From Streptomyces ficellus (GTDB lineage Bacteria > Actinomycetota > Actinomycetes > Streptomycetales > Streptomycetaceae), in contig NZ_JAUEPL010000001.1 in assembly GCF_030406405.1 (NCBI RefSeq), positions 186,001 through 250,000 on the forward strand: a stretch of 64,000 nt of DNA. The letters run 5' to 3'. The position numbers were made by a program, and so were the translations under genes. Below, piece after piece: positions 35,052 through 43,266 of this stretch (its first letter is position 1; each line of letters begins with the position of its first letter). The notes below the pieces were generated by a model. That model made no database searches. It was not told where the DNA came from and was given only the letters and a program-made list of their open reading frames with translations.

Positions 35052-36095
35052 ATGCCCGAACTGCGTGTCGTGGCCGTCTCCAACGACGGCACACGACTGG
35101 TGCTGAAGGCTGCTGACAACACGGAGTACACGCTTCCGATCGACGAACGGCTGCGCGCCGCCGTACGCAACGACCGTGCCCGGCTGGGCCAGATCGAGAT
35201 CGAGGTGGAGAGCCACCTCCGGCCGCGCGACATCCAGGCGCGTATACGTGCGGGTGCTTCCGCCGAAGAGGTCGCCCAGATGGCGGGCATCCCCGTCGAG
35301 CGCGTACGCCGCTTCGAGGGCCCCGTGCTCGCCGAGCGTGCCTTCATGGCGGAGCGGGCCCGCAAGACGCCCGTGCGCCGGCCCGGCGAGAACGCCGGGC
35401 CGCAGCTCGGCGAGGCGGTGCAGGAGCGGCTGGTGCTGCGCGGCGCCGACAAGGACACCGTGATGTGGGACTCCTGGCGCCGGGACGACGGCACCTGGGA
35501 GGTGCTGCTGGTCTACCGCGTCGCGGGCGAGGTGCACTCGGCGAGCTGGACGTACGACCCGCCCAGGCGGCTCGTCCAGGCCGTGGACGACGAGGCGCGC
35601 GCACTGATCGGCGAGACCGACGACGCGGTGGCGGTCCAGGAACCGAGCTTCCCGTTCGTACCGCGCATCGCACGCCTCCCCCGCGACCGGCCGCTGGACC
35701 GCGCCCTGGACCGGCAGATCGAGCGGCCCCCGGCTCCCGCGCCCGAGCCGGACGAGGAGCCCGAGCGCGACTCGCTGACCAGCCTGCTGGAGGCGGTGCC
35801 GAGCTTCCGGGGCGACATGGTCGTTCCGGAGCGCCCGCCCGCGTCCGAGACCGCCGAGATCGAGTCCGAGGAGTCGGCGGAGGCGGACGAGCCCCCGGCA
35901 CCGGCCGCTTCGGCGGGCGCGGGCTCGGCGTACGCGGACGTGCTGATGCCGCGCGCGGTGAGCGGTCACCGCGACCGGCTGACGGGCACGACCGACCGCC
36001 AGGCGGAGGCGGACGGCGTCCGCCCGGGCCGCCGGGCGGCGGTCCCGAGCTGGGACGAGATCGTCTTCGGCACGCGCCGCAAGAAGCAGGAGTAG
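35052..36095 (+). CDS. sepH: SepH, FtsZ-interacting cell-division regulator (DUF3071)
   Basis: 347 residues from ATG 35052 with GGGAGG upstream. The N-terminal DUF3071 domain (MPELRVVAVSNDGTRLVLKA; EIEVESHLRPRDIQARIRAG) contains a helix-turn-helix-like segment (SAEEVAQMAGIPVERVRRFE). A variable acidic Pro/Glu-rich linker (about 225-300) follows, ending in a conserved tail VPSWDEIVFGTRRKKQE. SepH binds FtsZ and promotes filament assembly at sporulation septa in Streptomyces. The linker length is the usual variable part. Confidence 0.93.
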   Translation: MPELRVVAVSNDGTRLVLKAADNTEYTLPIDERLRAAVRNDRARLGQIEIEVESHLRPRDIQARIRAGASAEEVAQMAGIPVERVRRFEGPVLAERAFMAERARKTPVRRPGENAGPQLGEAVQERLVLRGADKDTVMWDSWRRDDGTWEVLLVYRVAGEVHSASWTYDPPRRLVQAVDDEARALIGETDDAVAVQEPSFPFVPRIARLPRDRPLDRALDRQIERPPAPAPEPDEEPERDSLTSLLEAVPSFRGDMVVPERPPASETAEIESEESAEADEPPAPAASAGAGSAYADVLMPRAVSGHRDRLTGTTDRQAEADGVRPGRRAAVPSWDEIVFGTRRKKQE

Positions 36096-36098
36096 CGC

Positions 36099-36177
36099 GC
36101 CGGCAGGCCCGCCCGCCCGCCCCCTCGGCGCCGGCAGGCCCGCCCGCCCGCCCCCTCGGCGCGGGCGGGCGGGCCTG
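36099..36177. terminator. GC-only hairpin with a 31-bp tandem duplication after sepH
   Basis: Two head-to-tail copies of a 31-bp unit (starting GCCGGCAGGCCCGCCCGC at 36099 and 36130) are followed by GCGGGCGGGCGGGCCTGC (36160-36177), which can pair with the arm in either copy. Either stem is about 18 bp and almost pure GC. It lies right after the sepH stop and probably terminates it, although no T run follows. Confidence 0.6.
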
Positions 36178-36304
36178 CGGGTCGGTTCGGTGCGGGGCAC
36201 GCTGCACACTGTCTGTCGGCAGCCGTCGGCGGGGCCACGCGCGCAGGGATACTCGTCGCGCCCCGGTGGGCACACGGCCATCTCGGCGTGTGCCCTTGGC
36301 GGGG

Positions 36305-37132
36305 TCAGCCCCGGGAGGGGCCCTTGGCGACCGGGCGTGACGGGTCGGCCGACCACTCGGACCAGGAGCCCGCGTACAACGCCGCCGGGATGCCCGCGAT
36401 GTCCAGGGCGAGGACCTCGTGGGCGCCCGAGACGCCCGAGCCGCAGTAGACGCCGACCTGCGGGGCGTCGGTGGCGCCCAGGGCCTTGAAGCGGGCCGCC
36501 AGCGCCTCGGCGGGCAGGAACCGGCCGTTGTCGTCGACGTTCTCCGTCGTCGGGGCCGAGGCCGCGCCCGGGATGTGCCCGCCGACCGGGTCGATCGGCT
36601 CCACGTCGCCCCGGTACCGCTCCCCCGCCCGGGCGTCCAGCAGCAGGCCCGTCCGGGCCAGGGCCGCCGCCGCGTCCGCGTCCAGCAGCGGCAGGGCGCC
36701 CGGCTCGGGCGTGAAGTCGCCGGCGGCAGGCGTGGGCGTATCGGTCGAGAGCGGGCCCGGCCAGGCCGCGAGGCCGCCGTCCAGCACCCGTACGTCCCGG
36801 TGGCCCGTCCAGCGCAGCAGCCACCACGCCCGGGCGGCTGCCCACCCCTGGCCACCGTCGTACGCCACCACCCGCGAGGACGCGCGGACACCGGCGCGGC
36901 GCATCACCGCGCCGAACTCCGCCACATCCGGCAGCGGGTGCCGGCCTCCGGCGCCGGGCGGGGCTGCCAGCTCCGTGTCCAGGTCGATGTAGACCGCTCC
37001 GGGGATGTGCCCCGCCTCGTAGGCCGGGCGGCCCGGTGGGCCACCGAGCTGCCAGCGGACGTCCAGGAGGACGGGAGGACGCGCTCCGGACAGCTCACCT
37101 GCGAGTTCGGTCGCCGAGATGATGGAGTTCAT
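36305..37132 (-). CDS. Two-domain rhodanese sulfurtransferase
   Basis: 275 residues with two rhodanese domains. The first has VLLDVRWQLGGPPGRPAYEA and HIPGAVYIDLDTELAAPPG. The second carries the active-site loop VYCGSGVSGAHEVLALDIAG with the persulfide-forming Cys. This is the thiosulfate/3-mercaptopyruvate sulfurtransferase layout. ATG 37132 is preferred over ATG 37141 because GGAGG then lies at normal distance. The physiological sulfur donor is unknown. Confidence 0.9.
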   Translation of the reverse strand: MNSIISATELAGELSGARPPVLLDVRWQLGGPPGRPAYEAGHIPGAVYIDLDTELAAPPGAGGRHPLPDVAEFGAVMRRAGVRASSRVVAYDGGQGWAAARAWWLLRWTGHRDVRVLDGGLAAWPGPLSTDTPTPAAGDFTPEPGALPLLDADAAAALARTGLLLDARAGERYRGDVEPIDPVGGHIPGAASAPTTENVDDNGRFLPAEALAARFKALGATDAPQVGVYCGSGVSGAHEVLALDIAGIPAALYAGSWSEWSADPSRPVAKGPSRG

Positions 37133-37463
37133 GCCCGCCATCCTCCCGCAGCCGGGCATGGACGCGCACAGAAAGCATGAACGCGCATGAACGCCGTACG
37201 GCTCGCAGAGGCGTGTGTCGGACGCGTACGGACGCGCACAGACGTGCGGCGCGCGCGTCGTGACGGCCCGAGAGCGGATGGGCAACGGAATTTCGGGCAT
37301 CCTCCTGCGGGATCGCGCCAATTCGCGGCGCGGCCGGGGCGCACCGCGCGGCCGGTGGTGCAAGCATCTGACGGGGCGTACAGCCAGACCTACAGCCGGT
37401 GGCTGCCCGGCACACGCCCGGTCCCCCGCACGGCCACGACGATGGTCCGAGGAGAGAGTGACG
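37133..37463. other. Divergent intergenic region, sulfurtransferase / VOC gene
   Basis: 330 bp with several short repeats of GGACGCG(C/T)AC type around 37150-37240 but no convincing ORF or hairpin. It should contain both divergent promoters. Confidence 0.4.
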
Positions 37464-38237
37464 ATGACCGAGGCGAGTCGGCGCAAGCCCGGTACACCTT
37501 GTTGGGTGAGCTTGATGGTGCGTCGCCTTGATGTGACGCAGGAGTTCTACGGGGCGCTGTTCGGCTGGCGGTTCGAGCCGGGACCTCAGCAGCTCGGTCC
37601 GTATGTGCGCGGGCTGCTCGGCGGCGAGGAAGTGGCGGGTATCGGCCAGCTTCCGGCCGACAGGGACCTGTCGCCCGCCTGGACGACGTATCTGGCGTCC
37701 GACGACGCCGACGAGACCGCCGAATCCATCCGCTGCAGCGGCGGCACCGTGGCCGTCGGCCCGCTGGACGCGGCCGACGCGGGCAGGCTGGCGATCTGCT
37801 CCGACCCGACAGGCGCGGTCTTCGGCGTCTGGCAGGCCGCCGCGCACCTCGGTACGGCCGTGGTCGGCACCCCCGGCGCACCCGTATGGAACGAGCTGCT
37901 GACGCAGGAGACGGAATCGGTCAGCAAGTTCTACAAGACCGTCTTCGGATACGAGCTCGATCCGGCCGTCTCGGCCGACTGGGACCTGGTGACGCTGAAG
38001 GTGGACGACCGTCCGGTCGCCGCCTTGCACGGCGTCGGCAACAGGCTGCCGCGCGACCGGGGAGCGCACTGGATGACCTGGTTCGAAGTCGAGGACACCG
38101 ACGCCGCCGCCGAGCGGGTCACCGAGCTGGGCGGTCAGGTGGTGCAGGCGCCGCGCGACGATCCGGCCGGCCGGCTGGCGACCGTCGCGGACCCGGAGGG
38201 CGCGGTGTTCACGATCGTACGGTCGGCCGGCCGCTGA
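37464..38237 (+). CDS. VOC (glyoxalase/bleomycin resistance) family protein
   Basis: 257 residues from ATG 37464 (GGAGAGAG upstream). Two tandem VOC domains: the first CWVSLMVRRLDVTQEFYGAL...AICSDPTGAVFGVWQ, the second VWNELLTQETESVSKFYKTV...TVADPEGAVFTIV. Tandem VOC proteins of this kind are common near sepH in Streptomyces and of unknown substrate. It converges on tdk, and the two coding ends overlap by 29 bp. Confidence 0.88.
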   Translation: MTEASRRKPGTPCWVSLMVRRLDVTQEFYGALFGWRFEPGPQQLGPYVRGLLGGEEVAGIGQLPADRDLSPAWTTYLASDDADETAESIRCSGGTVAVGPLDAADAGRLAICSDPTGAVFGVWQAAAHLGTAVVGTPGAPVWNELLTQETESVSKFYKTVFGYELDPAVSADWDLVTLKVDDRPVAALHGVGNRLPRDRGAHWMTWFEVEDTDAAAERVTELGGQVVQAPRDDPAGRLATVADPEGAVFTIVRSAGR

Positions 38238-38919
38238 GGTCCTGGTCCTGGGCGTGGTCCTGGTCCTGGTCCGGGTCCTCGGCCACGGGGAGCACGTCCG
38301 GCGAGAGCGCGGCCGCGCGGGCGGTGGCGGCCGTCATACGGCGCCGGTGGTGCCGGCGGCAGAGCACCTCATACCCGATCTCGTCCCCGGCGTTGACGTC
38401 GCCGACGACGACCTGCGCGCCCTCGACAACCATCTCACCGCCGACGGTGCGGGCGTTGTGGGTGGCGCGCGCACCGCACCAGCACAGGGCCTCGACCTGG
38501 AGCACCTCGACGCGGTCGGCCAGCTCGACAAGCCGCTGCGAGCCGGGGAACAGCTTGGAGCGGAAGTCGGTGGTGATGCCGAAGGCGAAGACGTCCAGGT
38601 CGAGGTCGTCCACGACGCGCGCGAGCTGGTCGATCTGCTCGGGTGCGAGGAACTGCGCCTCGTCGGCGATCACGTAGTCGCAGCGGCCGCCCCTGGAGAG
38701 GTGGGCGACGAGGTAGGCGTAGAAGTCGAACCCCTCGGCGGCCTCGACGGCGTCCGTGACGAGGCCGAGGCGGGAGGAGAGCTTGCCCTCGCCCGCCCGG
38801 TCGTCGCGGGTGAAGATCATGCCCTGGAGGCCGCGTGCGGAGCGGTTGTGCTCGATCTGCAGAGCGAGGGTGCTCTTTCCGCAGTCCATCGTTCCGGAGA
38901 AGAACACCAGCTCGGGCAT
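38209..38919 (-). CDS. tdk: Thymidine kinase
   Basis: 236 residues. Type II thymidine kinase with P-loop FFSGTMDCGKSTLALQI, the Walker B-like VIADEAQFL, the LID-type region and zinc-site cysteines (CWCGARAT and LCRRHH). It phosphorylates thymidine for salvage. The C-terminal tail DPDQDQDHAQDQD is acidic, repetitive and lies in the overlap with the VOC gene. Upstream it is now flanked by an island boundary; related genomes, as I recall them, have the phosphatase gene (here at 53951) next to tdk. Confidence 0.94.
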   Translation of the reverse strand: MPELVFFSGTMDCGKSTLALQIEHNRSARGLQGMIFTRDDRAGEGKLSSRLGLVTDAVEAAEGFDFYAYLVAHLSRGGRCDYVIADEAQFLAPEQIDQLARVVDDLDLDVFAFGITTDFRSKLFPGSQRLVELADRVEVLQVEALCWCGARATHNARTVGGEMVVEGAQVVVGDVNAGDEIGYEVLCRRHHRRRMTAATARAAALSPDVLPVAEDPDQDQDHAQDQDLSGRPTVRS

Positions 38920-38929
38920 GGGGAGGCGA

Positions 38930-39025
38930 TGACCTTTCGGGGTCAGTGACGGTGAGGGGCGGAAGGTTTACGAGCGGACTTCGAGGAGCGGGACGAGTTG
39001 CTCCAGCAGGGTCATTTAACCGTGC
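38930..39025. repeat. Left direct repeat of the 15-kb island (attachment-site-like)
   Basis: 96 bp matching 53912-54008 with about nine differences, eight substitutions and one single-base gap, most in the last 25 bp. On the minus strand it contains the phosphatase gene's final codons EQLVPLLEVRS and the stop, plus about 40 bp of 3' flank, but an in-frame stop lies just upstream of MTLLEQ, so this copy is a dead remnant. The paired copies and intact gene at the right suggest insertion into the gene's 3' end. No integrase is visible. Confidence 0.75.
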
Positions 39026-39079
39026 CGGCAGTCTCGCTCCCGAGCAGCCCCACCGGCCGCAGCGGATGTCCCGAGGCAT

Positions 39080-39277
39080 CCCGCCTGCCGGCACGCCCTT
39101 GCCGTCTTCGCCGGCAACGACCGCCCCCTGCGGGCCCGGGACCTGCGCCAGGCCCTCGACCTGCCCATGATCACGAAGGGCACCGAAGGCATCCGCTCCA
39201 CGCTGGAACGCCTCGTCAGCCGAGGCATTCTCTCACCGAGCCCGGAACCCGGCTCGTTCACCCAGCCCCGCCCCTGA
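39080..39277 (+). pseudogene. Truncated helix-turn-helix-like protein fragment
   Basis: An open frame without a start reads ALAVFAGNDRPLRARDLRQA, then LDLPMITKGTEGIRSTLERL and VSRGILSPSPEPGSFTQPRP, with TGA at 39275-39277. It looks like the C-terminal winged-helix part of a larger protein, possibly associated with a mobile element. It sits inside the island next to the left repeat, as debris would. Family uncertain. Confidence 0.5.
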
Positions 39278-39355
39278 CCGCCGCCTCGGGGCCGTAAACA
39301 GCCCACCTCACCCAACCTCAACCCCGAAACGGGCATCACCTCATGTATCGCCCTA

Positions 39356-39817
39356 TCAGAGCTGCAATTTGAAGCCGATGTGCGATCCTACGAAGCCGAG
39401 CCGCTCGTAGAAGCGGTGGGCGTCCGGGCGAGCCGCATCCGAGGTCAGCTGCACCAGCTGACAATCCTGGCGGCGGGACTCCTCGACCGCCCACTCGATC
39501 AGCTGCTGACCGAGCCCCTGGCCACGCTCCGACCCATGCACGCGTACCCCCTCGATGATCGATCGGGTACTGCCGCGACGCGACAAACCAGGAATAACGG
39601 TCAGCTGCAGCGTGCCGACAACCATGTCGCCCCGCACGGCCACTACGAGGAATTGGTTCGGATCGCTTTGCAATCGCTCGTACGCGGCGAGGTACGGGGC
39701 CAAGTCGTCGGGCGACTCCCGACTGGCCCCCAGCGCATCGTCGGCCAACATGGCCACGATGGCGGGGATGTCGTCCACGACGGCAGGCCGGATACCGATA
39801 TTCGTCATGAGGCGCAT
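39356..39817 (-). CDS. GNAT-family N-acetyltransferase
   Basis: About 153 residues. GNAT fold with the acetyl-CoA loop VHGSERGQGLGQQLIEWAVE (the R/Q-x-x-G-x-G/A motif) and the late RPDAHRFYERLGFV motif. It transfers an acetyl group from acetyl-CoA to an unknown amine. Starts at 39817 or 39808 (MTNIGIRPAVVDD) are both plausible and neither has a clear Shine-Dalgarno. It is divergent from the biosynthetic operon and could be a self-protection enzyme for its product, which is inference. Confidence 0.75.
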   Translation of the reverse strand: MRLMTNIGIRPAVVDDIPAIVAMLADDALGASRESPDDLAPYLAAYERLQSDPNQFLVVAVRGDMVVGTLQLTVIPGLSRRGSTRSIIEGVRVHGSERGQGLGQQLIEWAVEESRRQDCQLVQLTSDAARPDAHRFYERLGFVGSHIGFKLQL

Positions 39818-40017
39818 GATAAGCGGGCACTCACGGATGTGATCAAGGGCTGTCGGCACCGCCGGCCCCGTGGTGTCCCATTTGCAGGAACTGCCCTTTG
39901 TAAGGCCTCGTTTGCCGCTGTCGGACGCGTTGCCAACCGGTGATTCATCTCACCCTTCGAAACATTGCGTGCCTGCCGCCCCTCCTTGAAGATCGACCCG
40001 GGGTGAGCCCGGAGTGC

Positions 40018-40032
40018 GATCACAGCGTGATC
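40018..40032. promoter_or_regulatory. Palindrome upstream of the biosynthetic operon
   Basis: GATCAC-AGC-GTGATC is a perfect 6-bp inverted repeat with a 3-bp centre, 42 bp before the oxygenase start codon. A G-rich ribosome site (GGGGGGAATTCGAC) precedes that ATG. It is a candidate operator for the island's operon. No regulator gene is present on the island. The rest of 39818-40073 shows no gene. Confidence 0.5.
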
Positions 40033-40073
40033 CCGGGGGGCTCAATTGATTACTTTTCCGGGGGGAATTCGAC

Positions 40074-40802
40074 ATGTCTACCGCTCTTGACGTTCACGTT
40101 GGTGAACTTACAGAGCAGGGCCACACTCTGCTCAGAGGTATCGCAACGGACGAAGAGGCTGCCGAGGCTCTGCGCGCCTTCGGTGAGCTCGTCCCGCAGT
40201 ACGACGGCTCACTGCGCTACCAGGTCAAGGCCGCGCCGGGCTTCGAGGAACGGCGCTATTCCAAGAGTGTCAACACCATCCTCGTCCACACTGAGGCGCC
40301 GGGCTGGAACCCGACGCCCAGCTACCTGGCGTTGCACTGCCGAGTCCAGGCCACTTGCGGCAGCGGCCACACCGAGCTGGCCGACATGAGGCAGTTCGTG
40401 GCCTCTCTGGGCGAGCAGGACCGCGCCGCCCTGTACGAGCGCGAGATCGAGTGGCTCGGCCACAACACCGGTGGCGTCGGCACCGAGGGCGTGCGGCGCC
40501 CCGTTGTGGAGCGCACCGAAAGCGGCCGGGAGATTCTCCGCTTCAGCTACAACCTGCTGACCACCGGGCAGTACGACCCGCCGGTCGACGCGTCCGTCGA
40601 CCCCGTGGAGCTCCCGCTGGGCAGCTTCGGCATCCACCTGGCCGAGCAGGCAGAGGCGTTCTTCCGGGAGAACAAGGTCTCCGTGCTCATTCCCGAGGAC
40701 TCGATCCTCGTCTGGGACAACCAGCGCATGGTGCACGCCCGCTCCGCCTACCGCGATGCGAAGCGCCACCTCACCCGCTACTGGGTCGCGGCCCAGCGCT
40801 GA
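40074..40802 (+). CDS. TauD/TfdA-like Fe(II)/2-oxoglutarate oxygenase
   Basis: 242 residues. Facial triad H72 and E74 in VHTEAPGWNP and H221 in NQRMVHARSAYRD; a conserved Arg in KRHLTRYW is suited to bind 2-oxoglutarate. HxE rather than HxD is also found in clavaminate synthase. It would hydroxylate, desaturate or cyclise an amino-acid-like substrate. It opens the island's biosynthetic operon, has a strong ribosome site, and is separated from the next gene by 110 bp, the largest gap in the cluster. Substrate unknown. Confidence 0.85.
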   Translation: MSTALDVHVGELTEQGHTLLRGIATDEEAAEALRAFGELVPQYDGSLRYQVKAAPGFEERRYSKSVNTILVHTEAPGWNPTPSYLALHCRVQATCGSGHTELADMRQFVASLGEQDRAALYEREIEWLGHNTGGVGTEGVRRPVVERTESGREILRFSYNLLTTGQYDPPVDASVDPVELPLGSFGIHLAEQAEAFFRENKVSVLIPEDSILVWDNQRMVHARSAYRDAKRHLTRYWVAAQR

Positions 40803-40912
40803 GCCCCATCGCAGCGTCGCCCGCACCACGGGTTCACGGCCTGCGTTCACGCGCCCGACGCGGATGCGGCCCGCGCCGCCCAACCGGAACACCGATCTCG
40901 TAAGGCTGGAAC

Positions 40913-41950
40913 ATGACCGACGCCCAGAACACCCTGCTCGCCGACGAGGAGTTCCCCACTGGCCTGCCGGAGGAACTGAAGGGGCTGCCCGAAGGCGTGC
41001 CCAGGCACGACCCCGACGACCAGGTCGAAAGTGCCGTCATCAGCCGGCTCGTCGGCAACTGGCACCGCCGGGCGACCGTGAAGCGCGCCGAGCCCGATCT
41101 CGACGAGCTGTTCGAACTCGACCGGCCCGACTACCCGGAGGGCATCCTGCCCTTCCACGACCATCCCACCTACCAGGCGCTCGACCCCGCGAAGAAGTCG
41201 GAGCTCCTGAGCTGGGCCTGGATCGCGTACAACCGCCATACGATCATGGCCGAGCAGAAGGTGGCCAACCCGGCGTTCGCCCTGGTCATGGAGGGCGAAT
41301 ACCCCATGCTCCAGGACGAAGCGCTCAACATCTCGCTCGCCCAGGCGATGGTCGACGAGCAATACCACACGCTCATGCACCTCAACGCCAGCGCCGTCAC
41401 CCGGCGTCGGCGCGCCATGGCGATGCCCGACAACGACCTGCCCATCTCGCACACCGCGCGCGAGCACCTGAGGCTGCGCGAGGGCGTGAGCCAGCGGTGG
41501 CAGAAGTCGCTGACCACCCTCGCCTTCGCGACGGTGTCGGAGATATCGATCAACGCCTACCTGGACCTGCTGGCGGACGACCCCGACATCCAGCCGATCA
41601 ACAGCAGTACCGCCAAACTGCACAACCGTGACGAGTACTGCCACGCGTCGATCTCCGCGGTGCTGGCCGAGGTGGTGCACGACAAGCTCGACGGGGAGAA
41701 GCAGCGCTTCTTCCGCGACATGCTCTTCGAAGGCCTCGAGGCGTTCGTCGCCACGGACTACACCACCTGGCACCGGATCATGGACCTCACCGGTGTCCAA
41801 GGCGGCCACGAGATGCTCGCTGACTGTCAGGCGGAGACGAGCCGCAAGCGTCTGGTGCGCGACTACACGGGGCTGCACACGCTCATCGAGCGGATGGGCG
41901 TCCAGGAGCTCGTCGAGTTCGACTGGTCCAAGTCCCACGTAGCCCGCTGA
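40913..41950 (+). CDS. AurF-like di-iron N-oxygenase
   Basis: 345 residues, mostly helical. All seven iron ligands of p-aminobenzoate N-oxygenase AurF have counterparts at matching spacing: E114 (AEQK), E149 and H152 (VDEQYH), E210 (TVSE), and H237, E241, H244 (LHNRDEYCH). AurF-type enzymes convert amines to hydroxylamines and on to nitroso or nitro groups with O2. The family is thus clear, but the amine substrate is not; next to an aminomutase it may be an amino acid. The C-terminus (FDWSKSHVAR) is 27 bp before the radical SAM gene. Confidence 0.88.
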   Translation: MTDAQNTLLADEEFPTGLPEELKGLPEGVPRHDPDDQVESAVISRLVGNWHRRATVKRAEPDLDELFELDRPDYPEGILPFHDHPTYQALDPAKKSELLSWAWIAYNRHTIMAEQKVANPAFALVMEGEYPMLQDEALNISLAQAMVDEQYHTLMHLNASAVTRRRRAMAMPDNDLPISHTAREHLRLREGVSQRWQKSLTTLAFATVSEISINAYLDLLADDPDIQPINSSTAKLHNRDEYCHASISAVLAEVVHDKLDGEKQRFFRDMLFEGLEAFVATDYTTWHRIMDLTGVQGGHEMLADCQAETSRKRLVRDYTGLHTLIERMGVQELVEFDWSKSHVAR

Positions 41951-41976
41951 TTACGACGAGGAATCGAGACATCCCG

Positions 41977-43266
41977 GTGAAGCACTACGCGAACGAGCGT
42001 CTTGCTCAGCTTGCGCAGGACCGTGGCATGCCGAGCGAGTACGTGCGTGACCTACGAGTGGTCGGCAGCGTACTGCCGTTCAAGGTCAACGAGTATGTGG
42101 CCGACGAGCTGATCGACTGGTCAGCCGCGCCGGACGACCCGATCTTCCGGCTGACCTTCCCGCACCGCGACATGCTCCCCGTGCCCGTCTTCGACCGGAT
42201 GGCCGCCCTGCTGGACGGCGGAGCTCCCCGTGCGGAGCTCCGCCAGGCCTCCGCTGCCGCCCAGATGGAGCTCAACCCGCACCCGGGCGACCAGCTGCAG
42301 GCCAACGTTCCCGTCCTGGACGGCCGCCGGCTCGACGGACTCCAGCACAAGTACGCCGAGACGGTGCTGGTCTTCCCCTCCCAGGGCCAGACCTGCCACT
42401 CGTACTGCGGCTACTGCTTCCGCTGGGCCCAGTTCGTCAGCCAGGCCGATCTGCGCCAGGCACTGCGCGACCCCGCGGACCTGACCGGCTATCTCGCCCG
42501 GCACCCCGAAGTCACCGACGTGCTCTTCACCGGCGGCGATCCGATGATCATGCGGACCGACGTGGTGCGCCGCTGGGTCGAGCCGCTGCTGGAGGCGGCG
42601 GCGAACTCCGTCCGCACGCTGAGGTTCGGCACCAAGGCGCTGTCCTACTGGCCGGCCCGGTTCACCTCCGGACCGGATGCGGACGATCTGATGCGACTCT
42701 TCGAGCGCGCCGTCGCCGCCGGCCGCCACGTGGCCGTCATGGCCCACTTCTCGCACCCGCGGGAGCTGGAGACCGACGCGGTCCGCACGGCGATCGCCCG
42801 GATCCAAGCCACCGGCGCCGTGATCCGCGCGCAAGCCCCCCTGGTGGCGCACGTCAACGACGACGCGGCCGTCTGGTCCCGCATGTGGCAGATGCAGGTC
42901 GAGCTGGGCATCGTCCCCTATTACATGTTCGTCGAGCGGGACACCGGAGCGCGCAACTACTTCGGGCTGCCGCTCGTCCGGGCACTGGAGATCTACACCG
43001 AGGCCATCCGCCGTGTCTCCGGCCTGGCCCGCACCGCCCGTGGCCCGGTCATGTCGGCCGGCCCCGGCAAGGTGATGATCCACGGCACCGCGCAGGTCGG
43101 CGGCGAGGACGCCTTCGTCCTCAGCTTCCTGCAGGCCCGCCGCCCCGAGTGGGTGGGCCGCCCGTTCTTCGCCGCCTACGACGAACACGCCCAGTGGTAC
43201 GACGAACTCAAGCCGCTCTCCGCCTCCGGGGCTTCGTTCCCGCCCTTCCCGGAGCTCGCCCCATGA
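41977..43266 (+). CDS. Lysine-2,3-aminomutase-like radical SAM/PLP enzyme (KamA family)
   Basis: 429 residues from GTG 41977. The radical SAM cluster is C140, C144, C147 (TCHSYCGYCFRW), with the SAM-binding FTGGDPM. The PLP lysine is K365 in SAGPGKVMIHG, in the place of PGGGGK of lysine 2,3-aminomutase. The VND motif (293-295) is kept, but the second substrate carboxylate of LAM, an Asp after PYYIYQC, is replaced by Arg (PYYMFVERD, R321), so lysine itself is doubtful. It would shift an amino group from C2 to C3 to give a beta-amino acid. Its stop overlaps the epimerase start (ATGA). Confidence 0.87.
   Translation: MKHYANERLAQLAQDRGMPSEYVRDLRVVGSVLPFKVNEYVADELIDWSAAPDDPIFRLTFPHRDMLPVPVFDRMAALLDGGAPRAELRQASAAAQMELNPHPGDQLQANVPVLDGRRLDGLQHKYAETVLVFPSQGQTCHSYCGYCFRWAQFVSQADLRQALRDPADLTGYLARHPEVTDVLFTGGDPMIMRTDVVRRWVEPLLEAAANSVRTLRFGTKALSYWPARFTSGPDADDLMRLFERAVAAGRHVAVMAHFSHPRELETDAVRTAIARIQATGAVIRAQAPLVAHVNDDAAVWSRMWQMQVELGIVPYYMFVERDTGARNYFGLPLVRALEIYTEAIRRVSGLARTARGPVMSAGPGKVMIHGTAQVGGEDAFVLSFLQARRPEWVGRPFFAAYDEHAQWYDELKPLSASGASFPPFPELAP

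Noticed and set aside
41977..43266. Straight assignment as lysine 2,3-aminomutase
   Set aside because: The second lysine-side-chain carboxylate is replaced by Arg, so the substrate should be left open.
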